A DNA stretch of 46,850 bases. Source: Bacteroidota bacterium (GTDB lineage: Bacteria > Bacteroidota > Bacteroidia > Bacteroidales > F082). Within the stretch, counting starts at the first letter, position 1; the number at the start of each line of letters is the position of its first letter. Positions 1 through 9,468 of this stretch are shown in pieces. The position numbers and the translations under genes were made by a program. The DNA is taken from NCBI GenBank assembly GCA_009773165.1, contig WOUZ01000019.1, positions 1-46,850 of the forward strand, read 5' to 3'. The notes under the pieces are model-generated. The model made no database searches and was not told where the DNA came from. It saw only the letters and a program-made list of their open reading frames with translations.

Positions 1-1
1 T

Positions 2-391
2 GGTTTAAGAGCTGGATACAGGCATAACCTTTCTGATTTAAAACCATCTAAAAATGCTCATGCATATGTCAACATTGGCGTAATCCCATGGATACATGCA
101 GGAGGGTCAATTTCTGCTACTTATCTTGAATCTTCTTACATGAAAGGTACGATCTACAGTGCATCATTAATGAAGGATTTTTATAATGGAAAATTGAATA
201 GTACACTTACTTACAGAAATGTGCAATACCAATATAACAGTGGTGAATTTACTCAAGATCAACATATTGCAGAAATTGGATTAGGATATCGGCTGGCCAA
301 AAAATTGTTTTTGGGCGTAAATACTGAACATACTTTTGAGAAAGACTCCAACTCCCACCGCATCTACCTCAACCTGACGCAGAGGTTGTAA
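2..391 (+). CDS. Outer-membrane beta-barrel protein, C-terminal part (5' truncated)
   Basis: The reading frame is open from base 2 and ends at a TAA at 389-391, so the gene starts left of the window. About 129 residues are visible. They alternate polar and hydrophobic residues in amphipathic strands separated by short turns (for example IGLGYRLAKKLFLGVN) and close on a final strand, LNLTQRL, the usual way outer-membrane barrels end. I do not recognise a specific family: it could be the end of a porin, an outer-membrane assembly protein or a receptor. A first internal ATG at 140 would cut strands in half, so it is not taken as the start. Next gene in the same direction begins 162 bases later with its own promoter. 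Confidence 0.6.
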   Translation, partial: GLRAGYRHNLSDLKPSKNAHAYVNIGVIPWIHAGGSISATYLESSYMKGTIYSASLMKDFYNGKLNSTLTYRNVQYQYNSGEFTQDQHIAEIGLGYRLAKKLFLGVNTEHTFEKDSNSHRIYLNLTQRL

Positions 392-541
392 TTGAAAGAT
401 TAGCAGTTGTTGATGGGTGGCTTTTTGAAGTCAAAAAAATATGTTATGAGAATGATCTGTTGAAAGGTCTGGCTGCAATTCCTTATTCAATTTTTAAGTT
501 AATCTTAAGCCGTTGATTCACTGTAGCATGGAATGATAATC

Positions 542-549
542 TAATTTTG
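542..549 (+). promoter_or_regulatory. Bacteroidetes -7 promoter box (TAATTTTG) for the metal-response operon
   Basis: TAATTTTG matches the Bacteroidetes sigma-ABfr -7 consensus TAnnTTTG. It ends 4 bases before the ATG at 554, so the predicted transcript would have almost no leader. No good -33 TTTG is seen at the standard spacing. Confidence 0.6.
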
Positions 550-553
550 CAGC

Positions 554-1222
554 ATGAAAATTCTGATAATAGAAGATGAAAAGGGAATCACCGAATTTCT
601 CCAACAAGGGCTGGAAGAGGAGGCGTATGAAACATCTTCAGCCCGTGATGGCATTACAGGTTTGGAAAAAGCACTTAATAATCACTTCGATCTAATCTTA
701 CTTGACTGGATGTTGCCCGGATTAAATGGCATAGATGTGTGTCGTGCCTATCGTAAACAAAATCCTTCCACTCCAATAATCTTTCTTACTGCCAAAGACA
801 CCCTGGCCGACACGATTGCAGGCTTGCAGTCGGGGGCTAACGACTTTATCAAAAAACCCTTCCATTTTGAAGAACTTCTCGAACGCATAAAAGTTCAATT
901 ACGACCTGACACCATTGAAAAGGAAACAATTACTCTTGGTGATATCATCATAAATTGCACCAATCATCAGGTTCATCGTATGACAAAACCAGTACATCTT
1001 ACCCAAAAGGAATTTGATTTACTCGAGTACCTTGTGCGAAATAAAGGTCGTGTTTGTACCCGCAAAGAGTTGATTGAAAACGTGTGGAACATTCATTTCG
1101 ACTATAACACTTCTGTTATTGATGTATTTATGAATTCTCTGAGGAAAAAACTTGGCCTGCCAAAACACGAAGATTTAATTCGAACTGTACGCGGTATAGG
1201 CTTCATTGCAACTGAATCATGA
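554..1222 (+). CDS. OmpR-family response regulator, probably metal-responsive
   Basis: A 222-residue two-domain regulator. Residues 1-115 are a receiver with the acidic pocket (E7, D8), the phospho-acceptor D51 in LLDWMLPG, and conserved K101 in IKKPF. Residues about 125-220 are an OmpR/PhoB winged helix ending in RTVRGIGFIA. The stop codon overlaps the start of the downstream histidine kinase (ATGA at 1219-1222), so the two are translationally coupled. A -7 box lies just upstream. The kinase, the RND pump and its adaptor follow on the same strand, the usual arrangement for CzcR/CusR-type regulators that induce heavy-metal efflux. The inducing metal cannot be read from the sequence. Confidence 0.9.
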   Translation: MKILIIEDEKGITEFLQQGLEEEAYETSSARDGITGLEKALNNHFDLILLDWMLPGLNGIDVCRAYRKQNPSTPIIFLTAKDTLADTIAGLQSGANDFIKKPFHFEELLERIKVQLRPDTIEKETITLGDIIINCTNHQVHRMTKPVHLTQKEFDLLEYLVRNKGRVCTRKELIENVWNIHFDYNTSVIDVFMNSLRKKLGLPKHEDLIRTVRGIGFIATES

Positions 1223-2601
1223 AAAACTTCTCATACCGTAACCGTATAGCTATCAATTATTTACTAGCAACAGGTACCCTGCTTCTGTTGGTGTTTTTTC
1301 TGATATTTTTTGTGGTGCAGCTTGCTGTTTATGCTCATCTTGACCGGACACTTCGAAACGTGGCACAAAAACATGCTAATGAAGTACATGTTGAGAACAA
1401 TAAAATAACATTCATTAATAAGTCTGAATGGGAAGAAAGAGAACATCGTGAGGTCGAAGTTAATCCGGTTTTTATTGAGGTTCATGGCCTTGATGGTAAA
1501 ATAATGGATAAATCGCCTAACCTCAAAATTGATGAACTAGGTTTTAATCCGGATATACCTACCAACAAGAGCTTTAACACCCATCTTGAAAACCAGCAAA
1601 TACGACAAATCAAAATTGAAATTATCAGAAACGCAACCAAATACGGCTACATCTCAGCAGCTATTCCAATTGATGGTTATTTACTGGTTTTAAGCACTTT
1701 AAGAAATATTCTGTTTTTTACATTTATCTTCTCGCTACTCGTTTTATTCTTATCAGCACGTTATCTTGCTGGAAAAAGTATTCAGCCTGTAAAGACGATC
1801 ATCAACAAAGCACGACAGATTAATTACAACAACCTCAACGACAGAATTCCTGTGCCTGTAAACAATGATGAACTCTATGAGTTAACTGTCGAAATCAATC
1901 AGTTACTCGAAAGAATTCATGAAAGTATTGAACGCGAAAAGCAGTTTACAGCCGATGCTGCACATCAACTAAAAACGCCCCTTGCTGTTTTGAAAGGTAG
2001 TTTTGGTGTATTGATACGAAAGCCCCGGACGAATGAAGACCTGGTGAAAAAAATTACTGAAAGCATGACGGAGATTGAACGATTGTCGGATATCGTTGAT
2101 AACCTGCTGATTCTTGCCCGCATGAATACCAATGCAATGGAACTTCGAATGACAGAAATCTCGTTGATTGAAGCAATCGATAAAGTCATTCAAAGGCTGT
2201 CACGCAAAATTGAACATAAAGAAATTCGGCTGGTTTTTGAGCCTCCAAGTGATTTTACAGTTGTTAATGATCCATTTATTATCGACCTGATTCTCGAAAA
2301 CCTGCTTTCAAATGCCATTAAATACTCACATAAGGGTGGTCAAATTGAAATTGCTTGTCATCATAAAAATGAGCTCGTGGTTCTCCAATTGCATGATAAA
2401 GGTATTGGCATTGCATCTGAAGAAATAAACAAAATCTTCCTGCCTTTTTACAGGGGTTCATCTGAAGTGATAAGCCATGAAAAAGGATCAGGTATTGGAT
2501 TATCCATCGTTGCAAAGGCATGCAAAATTGCTGATATTAAACTTACTATTCAAAGCCGGTTAGAAGAAGGCACGCATATTCAACTTGAATTTCAAAAATA
2601 A
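1219..2601 (+). CDS. Membrane sensor histidine kinase (heavy-metal type)
   Basis: 460 residues. Order: TM1 at about 14-37, a periplasmic sensor segment of about 120 residues, TM2 at about 162-180, HAMP linker at about 181-235, HisKA with phospho-accepting H249 in FTADAAHQLKTPLA, and a HATPase domain with the N box (LENLLSNAIKYS), G1 (DKGIGIA) and G2 (GSGIGLSI) motifs. The domain order and the HQLKTPLA form of the H box are those of CusS/CzcS-type sensors. It overlaps the upstream regulator gene by 4 bases and is followed 5 bases later by a cytochrome-like lipoprotein. Periplasmic metal sensing is inferred from the neighbouring pump; no His/Met-rich metal site is obvious in the sensor loop, although a few His residues are present. 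Confidence 0.88.
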   Translation: MKNFSYRNRIAINYLLATGTLLLLVFFLIFFVVQLAVYAHLDRTLRNVAQKHANEVHVENNKITFINKSEWEEREHREVEVNPVFIEVHGLDGKIMDKSPNLKIDELGFNPDIPTNKSFNTHLENQQIRQIKIEIIRNATKYGYISAAIPIDGYLLVLSTLRNILFFTFIFSLLVLFLSARYLAGKSIQPVKTIINKARQINYNNLNDRIPVPVNNDELYELTVEINQLLERIHESIEREKQFTADAAHQLKTPLAVLKGSFGVLIRKPRTNEDLVKKITESMTEIERLSDIVDNLLILARMNTNAMELRMTEISLIEAIDKVIQRLSRKIEHKEIRLVFEPPSDFTVVNDPFIIDLILENLLSNAIKYSHKGGQIEIACHHKNELVVLQLHDKGIGIASEEINKIFLPFYRGSSEVISHEKGSGIGLSIVAKACKIADIKLTIQSRLEEGTHIQLEFQK

Positions 2602-2606
2602 AAATC

Positions 2607-3071
2607 ATGAGAAAAATACTCCAGCTCTATTCATCTTTACTGATGATGCTCACAATTCTATTTCTGCTTCCAGCTTGTGAAAAAGAAGATAATGAGACAC
2701 TTATAAGTAGAAACGGACAAAATGAAAGTCATCAGGAGGGGGATAACTGCATGCAGTGCCACACCTCAGGAGGGAAAGGCGAAGGATGGTTTATTGCAGC
2801 CGGAACTGTGTACACCAGTAACTTGCAGGCAACACTCCCAAACGGAGAAATTCTTTTTTTCACTGGTCCAAATGGCTCAGGCACACTCGTAAAAATTATA
2901 GAAGTCGATCAGTTGGGAAACTTTTTCACTACCGAAGATATCGACTTTTCTGCAGGACTTTACACTGCTGCAAAGGGAAGTGAAACAACCATTTATATGG
3001 ACACACCAATCACTTCAGGCCAATGCAATAGTTGTCATGGCCAATCGACCGAAAAAATTAATACCCACTAA
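2607..3071 (+). CDS. Diheme c-type cytochrome-like lipoprotein
   Basis: 154 residues. The N-terminus is a lipoprotein signal with a lipobox LLPAC (C24), so the mature protein is membrane-anchored outside the cytoplasm. Two CxxCH haem-attachment motifs are visible, CMQCH (C48-H52) and CNSCH (C140-H144), about 90 residues apart, one at each end of the mature protein. The middle looks like a small beta-rich domain. It is not a standard class I cytochrome, and I do not recognise a named family. It sits between the sensor kinase (5 bases upstream) and a cytochrome b gene starting 16 bases after its stop, so the pair probably forms an electron-transfer module: cytochrome b in the membrane, haem lipoprotein in the periplasm. 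Confidence 0.7.
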   Translation: MRKILQLYSSLLMMLTILFLLPACEKEDNETLISRNGQNESHQEGDNCMQCHTSGGKGEGWFIAAGTVYTSNLQATLPNGEILFFTGPNGSGTLVKIIEVDQLGNFFTTEDIDFSAGLYTAAKGSETTIYMDTPITSGQCNSCHGQSTEKINTH

Positions 3072-3087
3072 TTCGAAAAAACATATC

Positions 3088-3786
3088 ATGACACAGAAAT
3101 TGAACAAGACCCTCGTTTGGGGCATCCCTACACGAGTATTTCACTGGCTTTTAGCCATTAGTTTTACAGCAGCATATATTTTAAGTGATTTTGAACAGTT
3201 TCAATCCTTCCATTTCGCCTTTGGTGCTCTTGCAGGCGGTCTTTTGGCTGGAAGAATAATTTGGGGATTACTCGGTCCACGCTATTCCAAATTCAGCGAT
3301 TTCCCTGTGACTTTTAATAAGATCACAGCTTTTGTTAAGTCGATAAAAAACTCAGCTCATGTAGGGCACAACCCACTCGCCTCACTGGCAATGCTTGGAA
3401 TTATTTTTATTGGGTTAGCAACAGCTATTTCAGGATATATGCTGTATCAAATTGAAAATCAGTCGCTCATCATCCCCTTTGAAGGTGATTTTATCAAAGA
3501 AACCCATGAAATTTTGGCCAATCTTTTTTTGATTCTAGTCATAATTCACCTTGCAGGAATTGCAGTTGATGCTTTTGTTCATAAAAATGACAGTGCATTT
3601 TTCTCTATCTTTACGGGACAAAAAAAAGGCAGCGCTCCGAATGCTTCACTAAATGGTTTTCAAAAAATGTTTGCTGTTGTTTGGTTTGTGATAGCCTTTT
3701 CACTTTTCATTCTTGCATTCAATCTTCCGGTTACAGAGCAGCAGGATGATCATGAAAAAGCAAAATATGAGCAAGAAGACGATTGA
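3088..3786 (+). CDS. Cytochrome b561/Ni-Fe-hydrogenase b-subunit-like membrane protein
   Basis: About 232 residues from the ATG at 3088 (MTQKLNKTLVWGIPTRVFHW). An earlier in-frame ATG at 2980 lies inside the upstream gene and would add a polar stretch with no family match, so it is rejected. The N-terminal VWGIPTRVFHWLLA is the signature start of bacterial cytochrome b561/HupC-type b cytochromes. Four hydrophobic segments are visible in the core, with candidate haem-ligating His residues in H17-type VFHW, FHFAFGA, THEILANLFL and IIHLAG, plus a hydrophobic helix near the C-terminus. The tail is charged and contains DDHEKAKYEQEDD. It is probably the quinol-side partner of the upstream diheme lipoprotein. 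Why the pair lies inside a metal-efflux operon is not clear. Confidence 0.8.
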   Translation: MTQKLNKTLVWGIPTRVFHWLLAISFTAAYILSDFEQFQSFHFAFGALAGGLLAGRIIWGLLGPRYSKFSDFPVTFNKITAFVKSIKNSAHVGHNPLASLAMLGIIFIGLATAISGYMLYQIENQSLIIPFEGDFIKETHEILANLFLILVIIHLAGIAVDAFVHKNDSAFFSIFTGQKKGSAPNASLNGFQKMFAVVWFVIAFSLFILAFNLPVTEQQDDHEKAKYEQEDD

Positions 3787-3848
3787 AGTAAAAGCGAGAG
3801 AACAGAAAAAATTATCAATGGACAATCTAACGATCGAAAAACAGAGAT

Positions 3849-6800
3849 ATGATTAACAAGCTAATTGAATCTAGTCTTCAAAATAAGCTGATTGTGTTGT
3901 TAGCAACGGCTACAATGGCTGGATTTGGGCTCTTTGCCTTGCTCAATATTCCCATCGGTGCAGTACCCGATGTTACCAATAATCAGGTGCAGGTTATCAC
4001 AACCTCCCGCAATTTATCAACGCTGGATGTAGAGCGATTTCTCACCTATCCGGTTGAACTTGAGATGGCCAATCTTCCGGGTCTGGTGGAAATACGATCT
4101 ATCTCCAAATTTGGTCTTTCGGTTGTTACTATTGTTTTTGAAGATAAAATTGGCACCTATCTTCCACGACAGCTCATTGCAGAAAAGTTGCAAACAGCTA
4201 TGGAAAATATCCCGCAAGGTTTTGGAACTCCATTCATGGGGCCTATTTCTACCGGCTTGGGCGAAATCTACCAATATGTCCTTGAAGTTGACCCTGAACA
4301 TCAGCACCTTTATACAACATCCGAACTGCGTACGTTGCAGGATTGGGTGGTAAAGCGTCAGCTTTCTGGCATCCCCGGTGTGGTTGAAGTGAACACATGG
4401 GGTGGTTTTCTGAAACAGTTTGAGGTATCCATCAATCCAAATCAACTTAAAGGGATGGGTGTTTCAATCGAAGATGTGTATGCAGCTCTCGAACGAAACA
4501 ACAGTATTGTTGGTGGAGGATACATTGAAAAATCAAATCAAAGTTTTTTCATCAGGAGCGAAGGAATGATTGGCTCGGTTGAAGAACTTAAGCAGATTGT
4601 TGTTGCAAAAAAATCGGGAACTGTCATCAAAATCGGTGATGTTGCTAATGTTATTATTGGAAGTGCAACCCGTTTTGGGGCAATCACTGCAAATGGCGAA
4701 GGTGAAAAAGTGCTGGGCCAGGTGATGATGCTGAAAGGTGCTAATTCAGATAAGGTTATAAAAGATGTAAAAGCCAGAGTAGCTGAAATATCTAGCAGCC
4801 TTCCTCCGGGAGTTCATATCAATGGATTTCTTGAACGCAGCGCCCTTATCAAAAAAACCACCTTCACAATAGCAGAAAACCTGATCTTAGGTTGCCTTAT
4901 AGTCATATTTGTTGTGGTTCTGTTACTTGGAAATCTTCGCTCCGGCCTTGTCATTGCTTCGGTAATTCCCTTGAGTTTGCTTTTTGCCCTGTCGCTTATG
5001 TATATTTTTGGTGTTGACGCCAATCTCATGAGTTTAGGTGCGATCGACTTTGGGATCATCATCGATGGTGCTGTGATTATCGTCGAATACATTGCTTTTC
5101 AAATAACGCGCAACAGTCAGGAGATTTTAAAACTTCAACCATCCGAAAGAAAAGGAATGATTGATAAAATAACGCTGAAAGGGACACGCAAACTGACACG
5201 TTCTGCGATCTTTGGACAGCTTATAATTATCATTGTTTTTATTCCTATTTTGTCACTTACAGGCATAGAAGGTAAGATGTTTCGTCCTATGGCTCAGGTA
5301 TTTACCTTTGCATTACTTGGCACAATGATTCTAGGGTTCACATATGTTCCTGTCGTTTCATCCTTGTTTTTACGACCCGAAGTGCATAAAAGAAACATTT
5401 CTACACGCCTGCTCGACTTGCTCAACCGTGCCTATGAACCTAGTGTTAGCTGGGCTTTACAACATAAAGCTATCGTTCTTGGTTTAGCGATGCTGCTACT
5501 TTCAGGAAGTTTATTCATCTTTACCAGAATGGGTGGTGAGTTTGTCCCCACACTCGATGAAGGCGATTTTGTGATTCAGCCGGTTTTTAAATCAGGCACA
5601 TCACTCAGTGAAACAATCTTACTTACCACCAGAATCGAAAAGATATTGAAGACATTTCCTGAGGTGAAACAGGTAGTGAGCAGAATCGGCGCGGCTGAAG
5701 TTCCCACCGATCCCATGTCGATGGAAGAAAGTGATATTATCATCACCCTGACTCCTCCAAAAGAATGGGTTACAGCGAAAACCAAGGACGGACTAGCTGA
5801 TAAATTCAAAGAGGCCCTGATGGTTATTCCGGGCATCGACTATGAGTTTACACAGCCAATTGAGATGCGCTTTAACGAACTCATTACAGGCACACGTGCC
5901 GATGTGGCGATCAAGGTTTTTGGTGAAGATATGGAGGTGCTTAACAAAATAGCACTCAAAATTAAATCTGTTATTCAAGATGTGGAAGGCGCTTCCGACG
6001 TCGTTGTTGAGAAAACTGCCGGACTTCCTGAAATGACAATCACCTATGACCGAACCAAATTAGCCATTTACGGACTTAGCGTTGAAGATGTTAACAGGGT
6101 CATTTCCATGGGTTTTGCTGGCTTAAAGGCTGGCGAGATCTTCGAGGGCGAAAAACGTTTTGATCTCGTTCTACGCTATGATAAGGAATTTCGTGATGAT
6201 ATAGAACACTTGCGTCAGGCAATGATACCACTTCAGGATGGCACTCAGATTCCTGTGGGGGAAGTTGCCGAAGTAAAACTTACCAAAGGACCAGCAAAAA
6301 TTTCGCGCGATAACACCCATCGTCGTGTTGTTGTTGGGGTTAACGTTCGTAACAGGGACCTTGAATCGGTTGTCAATGACGTAAGTCAATTGATTAATGA
6401 AAAAGTTGAACTCCCCGACGGCTATACCATCGACTATGGCGGTCAGTTTGAGAACCTTCGGAGTGCACGAAAACGGTTGATGATTGCAGTACCTATAGCC
6501 TTAATTCTGATTTTTACCTTGCTGCATCTTGCATTTGGTTCTTTCAGAGAAGCACTAATGGTTTACACAGCTATTCCATTATCAGCAGTTGGAGGTGTTT
6601 TACTTCTTTGGATGAGGGGGTTACCCTTCAGCATCTCGGCAGGTGTTGGTTTTATTGCATTGTTTGGAATTGCAGTACTCAATGGTATCGTTCTTATCGA
6701 ACATTTTAAAGAATTAAAAAAACAAGGCGTCGATGACCTGCGCGAACTCATAATAAGGGGCACACGCGAACGTCTGCGGCCTGTGTTGCTTACAGCCTCT

Positions 6801-8174
6801 GCAGCTGCTATGGGCTTTCTGCCGATGGCAATCTCTACCTCTGCCGGAGCTGAGGTTCAAAGGCCTTTAGCCACCGTTGTTGTTGGCGGATTGATCACTG
6901 CTACATTACTCACAATGATTGTGTTGCCTGTGCTTTACTGTCTTTTTGATCCTAAAAAAGATAAAAAGAGAAAGACACAATTACCTAAAATTGCTCCCTT
7001 AGCTTTTGGATTGATTCTATTAAGTATACCGGGATTCAGTCAGCAACTCAGTCTTGAAAAAGCAGTTGAAAAAGCTTTACTCAATAACCCTGAACTTAAA
7101 GCTGCCACACTGGAGGTACAGCGCGTGAATAAACTTTCAGCCACCGCCTTCGATCCCGAAAAAACCTCGGTCTATTATAACTTTGATCAAAATAATATTG
7201 CTGAAAATGAACAGCCCCTCAAAGTATGGGGCATTCAGCAGCAAATTAATTATCCGGGTTATTATGTTGCCCGAAAGAAACTTTTTGACAAACAAGAAGA
7301 TCTCGCACTGATACTTTTAGATCAAACAAAAATCAGTGTCGTGAGGGAAACACATCTCGCTTATTTTGAACTCCTTTATTTCAAAGCGTTGCAATCACGC
7401 TATGAGTTACTGGTTGAGAGTCTGGGGACTTTTGCCGAAGCTTCAATGAAAAATTTTCAAAATGGTGCCTCAGGCAAACTCGATTATTTGACTGCAAGTG
7501 CCAAGCATCAGGAAACACGTTTGAAATTGGATCAAACCATCAACGAAGCCCTTGCCGCAAAAAACCGTTTGAAAACAGTAATGAATACCACAGAAGAATT
7601 TGAAGTGAATATTGCTGATTACAAGCCTGTTGCTGATGAGCAAACCAAACTTTCCGACTCTTCACTTATGCTTTATATTCAATCCGTTAACGCAATTGCC
7701 AGCCAGGAAGTAAAGGTTCAAAAAATGAAAACATACCCTGATCTTCAGCTCGAATATTTTTTGGGTTCAAACAATGGTATCAACCACAAGCTTTACAATG
7801 GTTTTCAGGTAGGACTGGCTCTCCCACTTTGGCTTCCATCCCACAGGGCAGGTATAAAGTCGCTGAAATTGCAGGCTGAGGCTATTCACTATCAAGGGAT
7901 TGTTAAGCGAAACAAATTAGTAAACAGTTACAATCAAAAAAGACTGGAATTGGTTGCTGCTAAAAAACAACTCGATTTCTATCTTAATCAAGGGAATGCC
8001 CTCACAGAGGAAATACGTTCGGCTTCACGAAAATCGCTGGAAGCGGGTGAAATAAACGCTTTGCAATACCTGTTGCTGCTTGATCAGGTGATTCGATCTG
8101 AAATGGATTACCTTGGAGCTGTTTACAGGTACAATAAACTCTTAATTGAAACAAAATATCAAGTTTTTGAATAA
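3849..8174 (+). CDS. czcA: CzcA-type heavy-metal RND efflux pump fused to a TolC/CzcC-like outer-membrane factor
   Basis: 1441 residues, against about 1040 for CzcA or CusA alone. Residues 1 to about 1035 are the RND pump: TM1 near 15-30, periplasmic porter domain, and TM4 with DFGIIIDGAVIIVEY, where D400 and D406 are the proton-relay acids. That motif matches the divalent-cation (Zn/Co/Cd) group rather than the Cu/Ag CusA group, which has a different TM4. After the last RND helix (LPVLYCLFDPKK) comes a signal-peptide-like segment at about 1044-1063 (PLAFGLILLSIPGFSQ), then about 375 residues of outer-membrane efflux protein with two coiled-coil-rich repeats starting LSLEKAVEKALLNNPEL. Such fusions are common in Bacteroidetes. 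The internal hydrophobic segment could be cleaved by signal peptidase to release the outer-membrane part; this is inference. The adaptor gene follows. Confidence 0.92.
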   Translation: MINKLIESSLQNKLIVLLATATMAGFGLFALLNIPIGAVPDVTNNQVQVITTSRNLSTLDVERFLTYPVELEMANLPGLVEIRSISKFGLSVVTIVFEDKIGTYLPRQLIAEKLQTAMENIPQGFGTPFMGPISTGLGEIYQYVLEVDPEHQHLYTTSELRTLQDWVVKRQLSGIPGVVEVNTWGGFLKQFEVSINPNQLKGMGVSIEDVYAALERNNSIVGGGYIEKSNQSFFIRSEGMIGSVEELKQIVVAKKSGTVIKIGDVANVIIGSATRFGAITANGEGEKVLGQVMMLKGANSDKVIKDVKARVAEISSSLPPGVHINGFLERSALIKKTTFTIAENLILGCLIVIFVVVLLLGNLRSGLVIASVIPLSLLFALSLMYIFGVDANLMSLGAIDFGIIIDGAVIIVEYIAFQITRNSQEILKLQPSERKGMIDKITLKGTRKLTRSAIFGQLIIIIVFIPILSLTGIEGKMFRPMAQVFTFALLGTMILGFTYVPVVSSLFLRPEVHKRNISTRLLDLLNRAYEPSVSWALQHKAIVLGLAMLLLSGSLFIFTRMGGEFVPTLDEGDFVIQPVFKSGTSLSETILLTTRIEKILKTFPEVKQVVSRIGAAEVPTDPMSMEESDIIITLTPPKEWVTAKTKDGLADKFKEALMVIPGIDYEFTQPIEMRFNELITGTRADVAIKVFGEDMEVLNKIALKIKSVIQDVEGASDVVVEKTAGLPEMTITYDRTKLAIYGLSVEDVNRVISMGFAGLKAGEIFEGEKRFDLVLRYDKEFRDDIEHLRQAMIPLQDGTQIPVGEVAEVKLTKGPAKISRDNTHRRVVVGVNVRNRDLESVVNDVSQLINEKVELPDGYTIDYGGQFENLRSARKRLMIAVPIALILIFTLLHLAFGSFREALMVYTAIPLSAVGGVLLLWMRGLPFSISAGVGFIALFGIAVLNGIVLIEHFKELKKQGVDDLRELIIRGTRERLRPVLLTASAAAMGFLPMAISTSAGAEVQRPLATVVVGGLITATLLTMIVLPVLYCLFDPKKDKKRKTQLPKIAPLAFGLILLSIPGFSQQLSLEKAVEKALLNNPELKAATLEVQRVNKLSATAFDPEKTSVYYNFDQNNIAENEQPLKVWGIQQQINYPGYYVARKKLFDKQEDLALILLDQTKISVVRETHLAYFELLYFKALQSRYELLVESLGTFAEASMKNFQNGASGKLDYLTASAKHQETRLKLDQTINEALAAKNRLKTVMNTTEEFEVNIADYKPVADEQTKLSDSSLMLYIQSVNAIASQEVKVQKMKTYPDLQLEYFLGSNNGINHKLYNGFQVGLALPLWLPSHRAGIKSLKLQAEAIHYQGIVKRNKLVNSYNQKRLELVAAKKQLDFYLNQGNALTEEIRSASRKSLEAGEINALQYLLLLDQVIRSEMDYLGAVYRYNKLLIETKYQVFE

Positions 8175-8226
8175 GTGTGAGTTAGCATAAAACATATAAT
8201 ATCAATAAAATAATACATTTTAACCC

Positions 8227-9393
8227 ATGAATTCAGTTAGAATTTCTGTAATAAATACAATGATAAAGGCATCAGTTTTTGTTTTGTTGCTTTCGTTTGC
8301 CTCCTGTTCCAGTTCTCCTTCTGCTACCATTACAGCAGAAAACGAACCCAACGAAAACATGATTACGCTAACAAAGGAACAATTTACAACTTCTGAAATG
8401 AAACTTGGACCTGCAATCGACACCTTGTTCGATAAATTGATCCAAACAACAGGCTATATTGAAATTCCGAGCCAAAACAGCAGTCAGACAGGAAGTATCT
8501 TCGGCGGAAAAATTGCTGCTATCCATGTCACTCTTGGTCAAAGAGTTGAAAAAGGTCAGGCATTGGTAAGTGTTGAAAACACTGAGTTTCTGATGATACA
8601 ACAAGATTATTTGGAAACTTCGAGCCGGTCAACACAACTACAGCAAGACTACGACCGGCAAAAAAATCTCGCAGTTGATAATATCGCATCTCAAAAAGAA
8701 TTACAGCGCGCACAGTCAGAATTGACTTCATCGTTGGTCAAACTTAACGCATTGAAACAAAAACTTTTACTCCTGCAAATCGATCCATCAAAGCTAACTA
8801 CTGATTTGCTTTCAGCCAGAATTTCTCTAAAAGCGCCCTTCTCCGGCAAAGTTTCACAGATTTATGTTTCTCTTGGGCAATGGATTACAGCTGAAAATCC
8901 TGCTGTTGAAGTGATCAATCCGGATGTGCTGCAGGCGAATATGCGTGTTTTTGAGAAAGATATCACCTATCTCGAAAAAGGGCAAAAAGTTTACTTTAAG
9001 ATGAACGATCGGCCTGATGTTCGTTTTGAAGGTGCTATTTCTCAAATCAGCCCACAGATTGATATGGAAAAACGAAGCAGCGAAGTGATTGCAACTGTTA
9101 AGGACAGCGAACAAACCCTTTTGCGTCCGGGCATGTTTGTCAATATCGACATTGTTGTTGGCGGCACAGCTGTCACTTGTTTGCCTAATGAAGCAATCAC
9201 TGAAGCTGATGAGCGTTATTATGTTGTTTATAAACAAGGCGAAAATGCAAATGAATTATTGTTCGAACGTCTTGAAGTGAAACCCGGGCGATCAATGCAT
9301 GGTCTGACAGAAATTCAATTCGTAACCACACCACCAGCAAATGCTATCTACATTTACAACAAGGTTTTTCAACTTATTCAGTCGCAGGAGTAA
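8227..9393 (+). CDS. czcB: RND efflux periplasmic adaptor lipoprotein (CzcB/HlyD family)
   Basis: 388 residues with a lipoprotein signal (SFASC, C27). Translation may instead begin at the internal ATG at 8260, which leaves a shorter but still adequate signal. The order is that of membrane-fusion proteins: a lipoyl half-motif (GGKIAAIHVTLGQRVEKGQALVSV near 98-120), a coiled-coil hairpin at about 125-185, the second lipoyl half (LKAPFSGKVSQIYVSLGQWI), then beta-barrel and membrane-proximal domains. It joins the inner-membrane pump to the outer-membrane factor and can pass metal to the pump. It starts 52 bases after the pump gene and is the last gene of the operon; the next gene has its own promoter. 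Confidence 0.9.
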   Translation: MNSVRISVINTMIKASVFVLLLSFASCSSSPSATITAENEPNENMITLTKEQFTTSEMKLGPAIDTLFDKLIQTTGYIEIPSQNSSQTGSIFGGKIAAIHVTLGQRVEKGQALVSVENTEFLMIQQDYLETSSRSTQLQQDYDRQKNLAVDNIASQKELQRAQSELTSSLVKLNALKQKLLLLQIDPSKLTTDLLSARISLKAPFSGKVSQIYVSLGQWITAENPAVEVINPDVLQANMRVFEKDITYLEKGQKVYFKMNDRPDVRFEGAISQISPQIDMEKRSSEVIATVKDSEQTLLRPGMFVNIDIVVGGTAVTCLPNEAITEADERYYVVYKQGENANELLFERLEVKPGRSMHGLTEIQFVTTPPANAIYIYNKVFQLIQSQE

Positions 9394-9448
9394 AATAAAA
9401 AAACATCATTTCGAGGATTTGACATTCGTGACAAAGTAGGATCTTCCG

Positions 9449-9456
9449 TAATTTTG
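9449..9456 (+). promoter_or_regulatory. -7 promoter box (TAATTTTG) of the DUF302 gene
   Basis: TAATTTTG fits TAnnTTTG. It overlaps a possible TTG start at 9454, which makes that start unlikely and supports the ATG at 9469. Confidence 0.6.
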
Positions 9457-9468
9457 CAAAAAAAATAT

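Noticed and set aside
2980-3087. A longer cytochrome b gene starting at 2980
   Set aside because: It would overlap the diheme lipoprotein gene by 92 bases and add 36 residues unlike the family N-terminus.
6961-7060. Frameshift or assembly fusion joining two separate genes (pump and outer-membrane factor)
   Set aside because: The frame is continuous through the junction, and the same fused architecture is common for CzcA-type pumps of Bacteroidetes.
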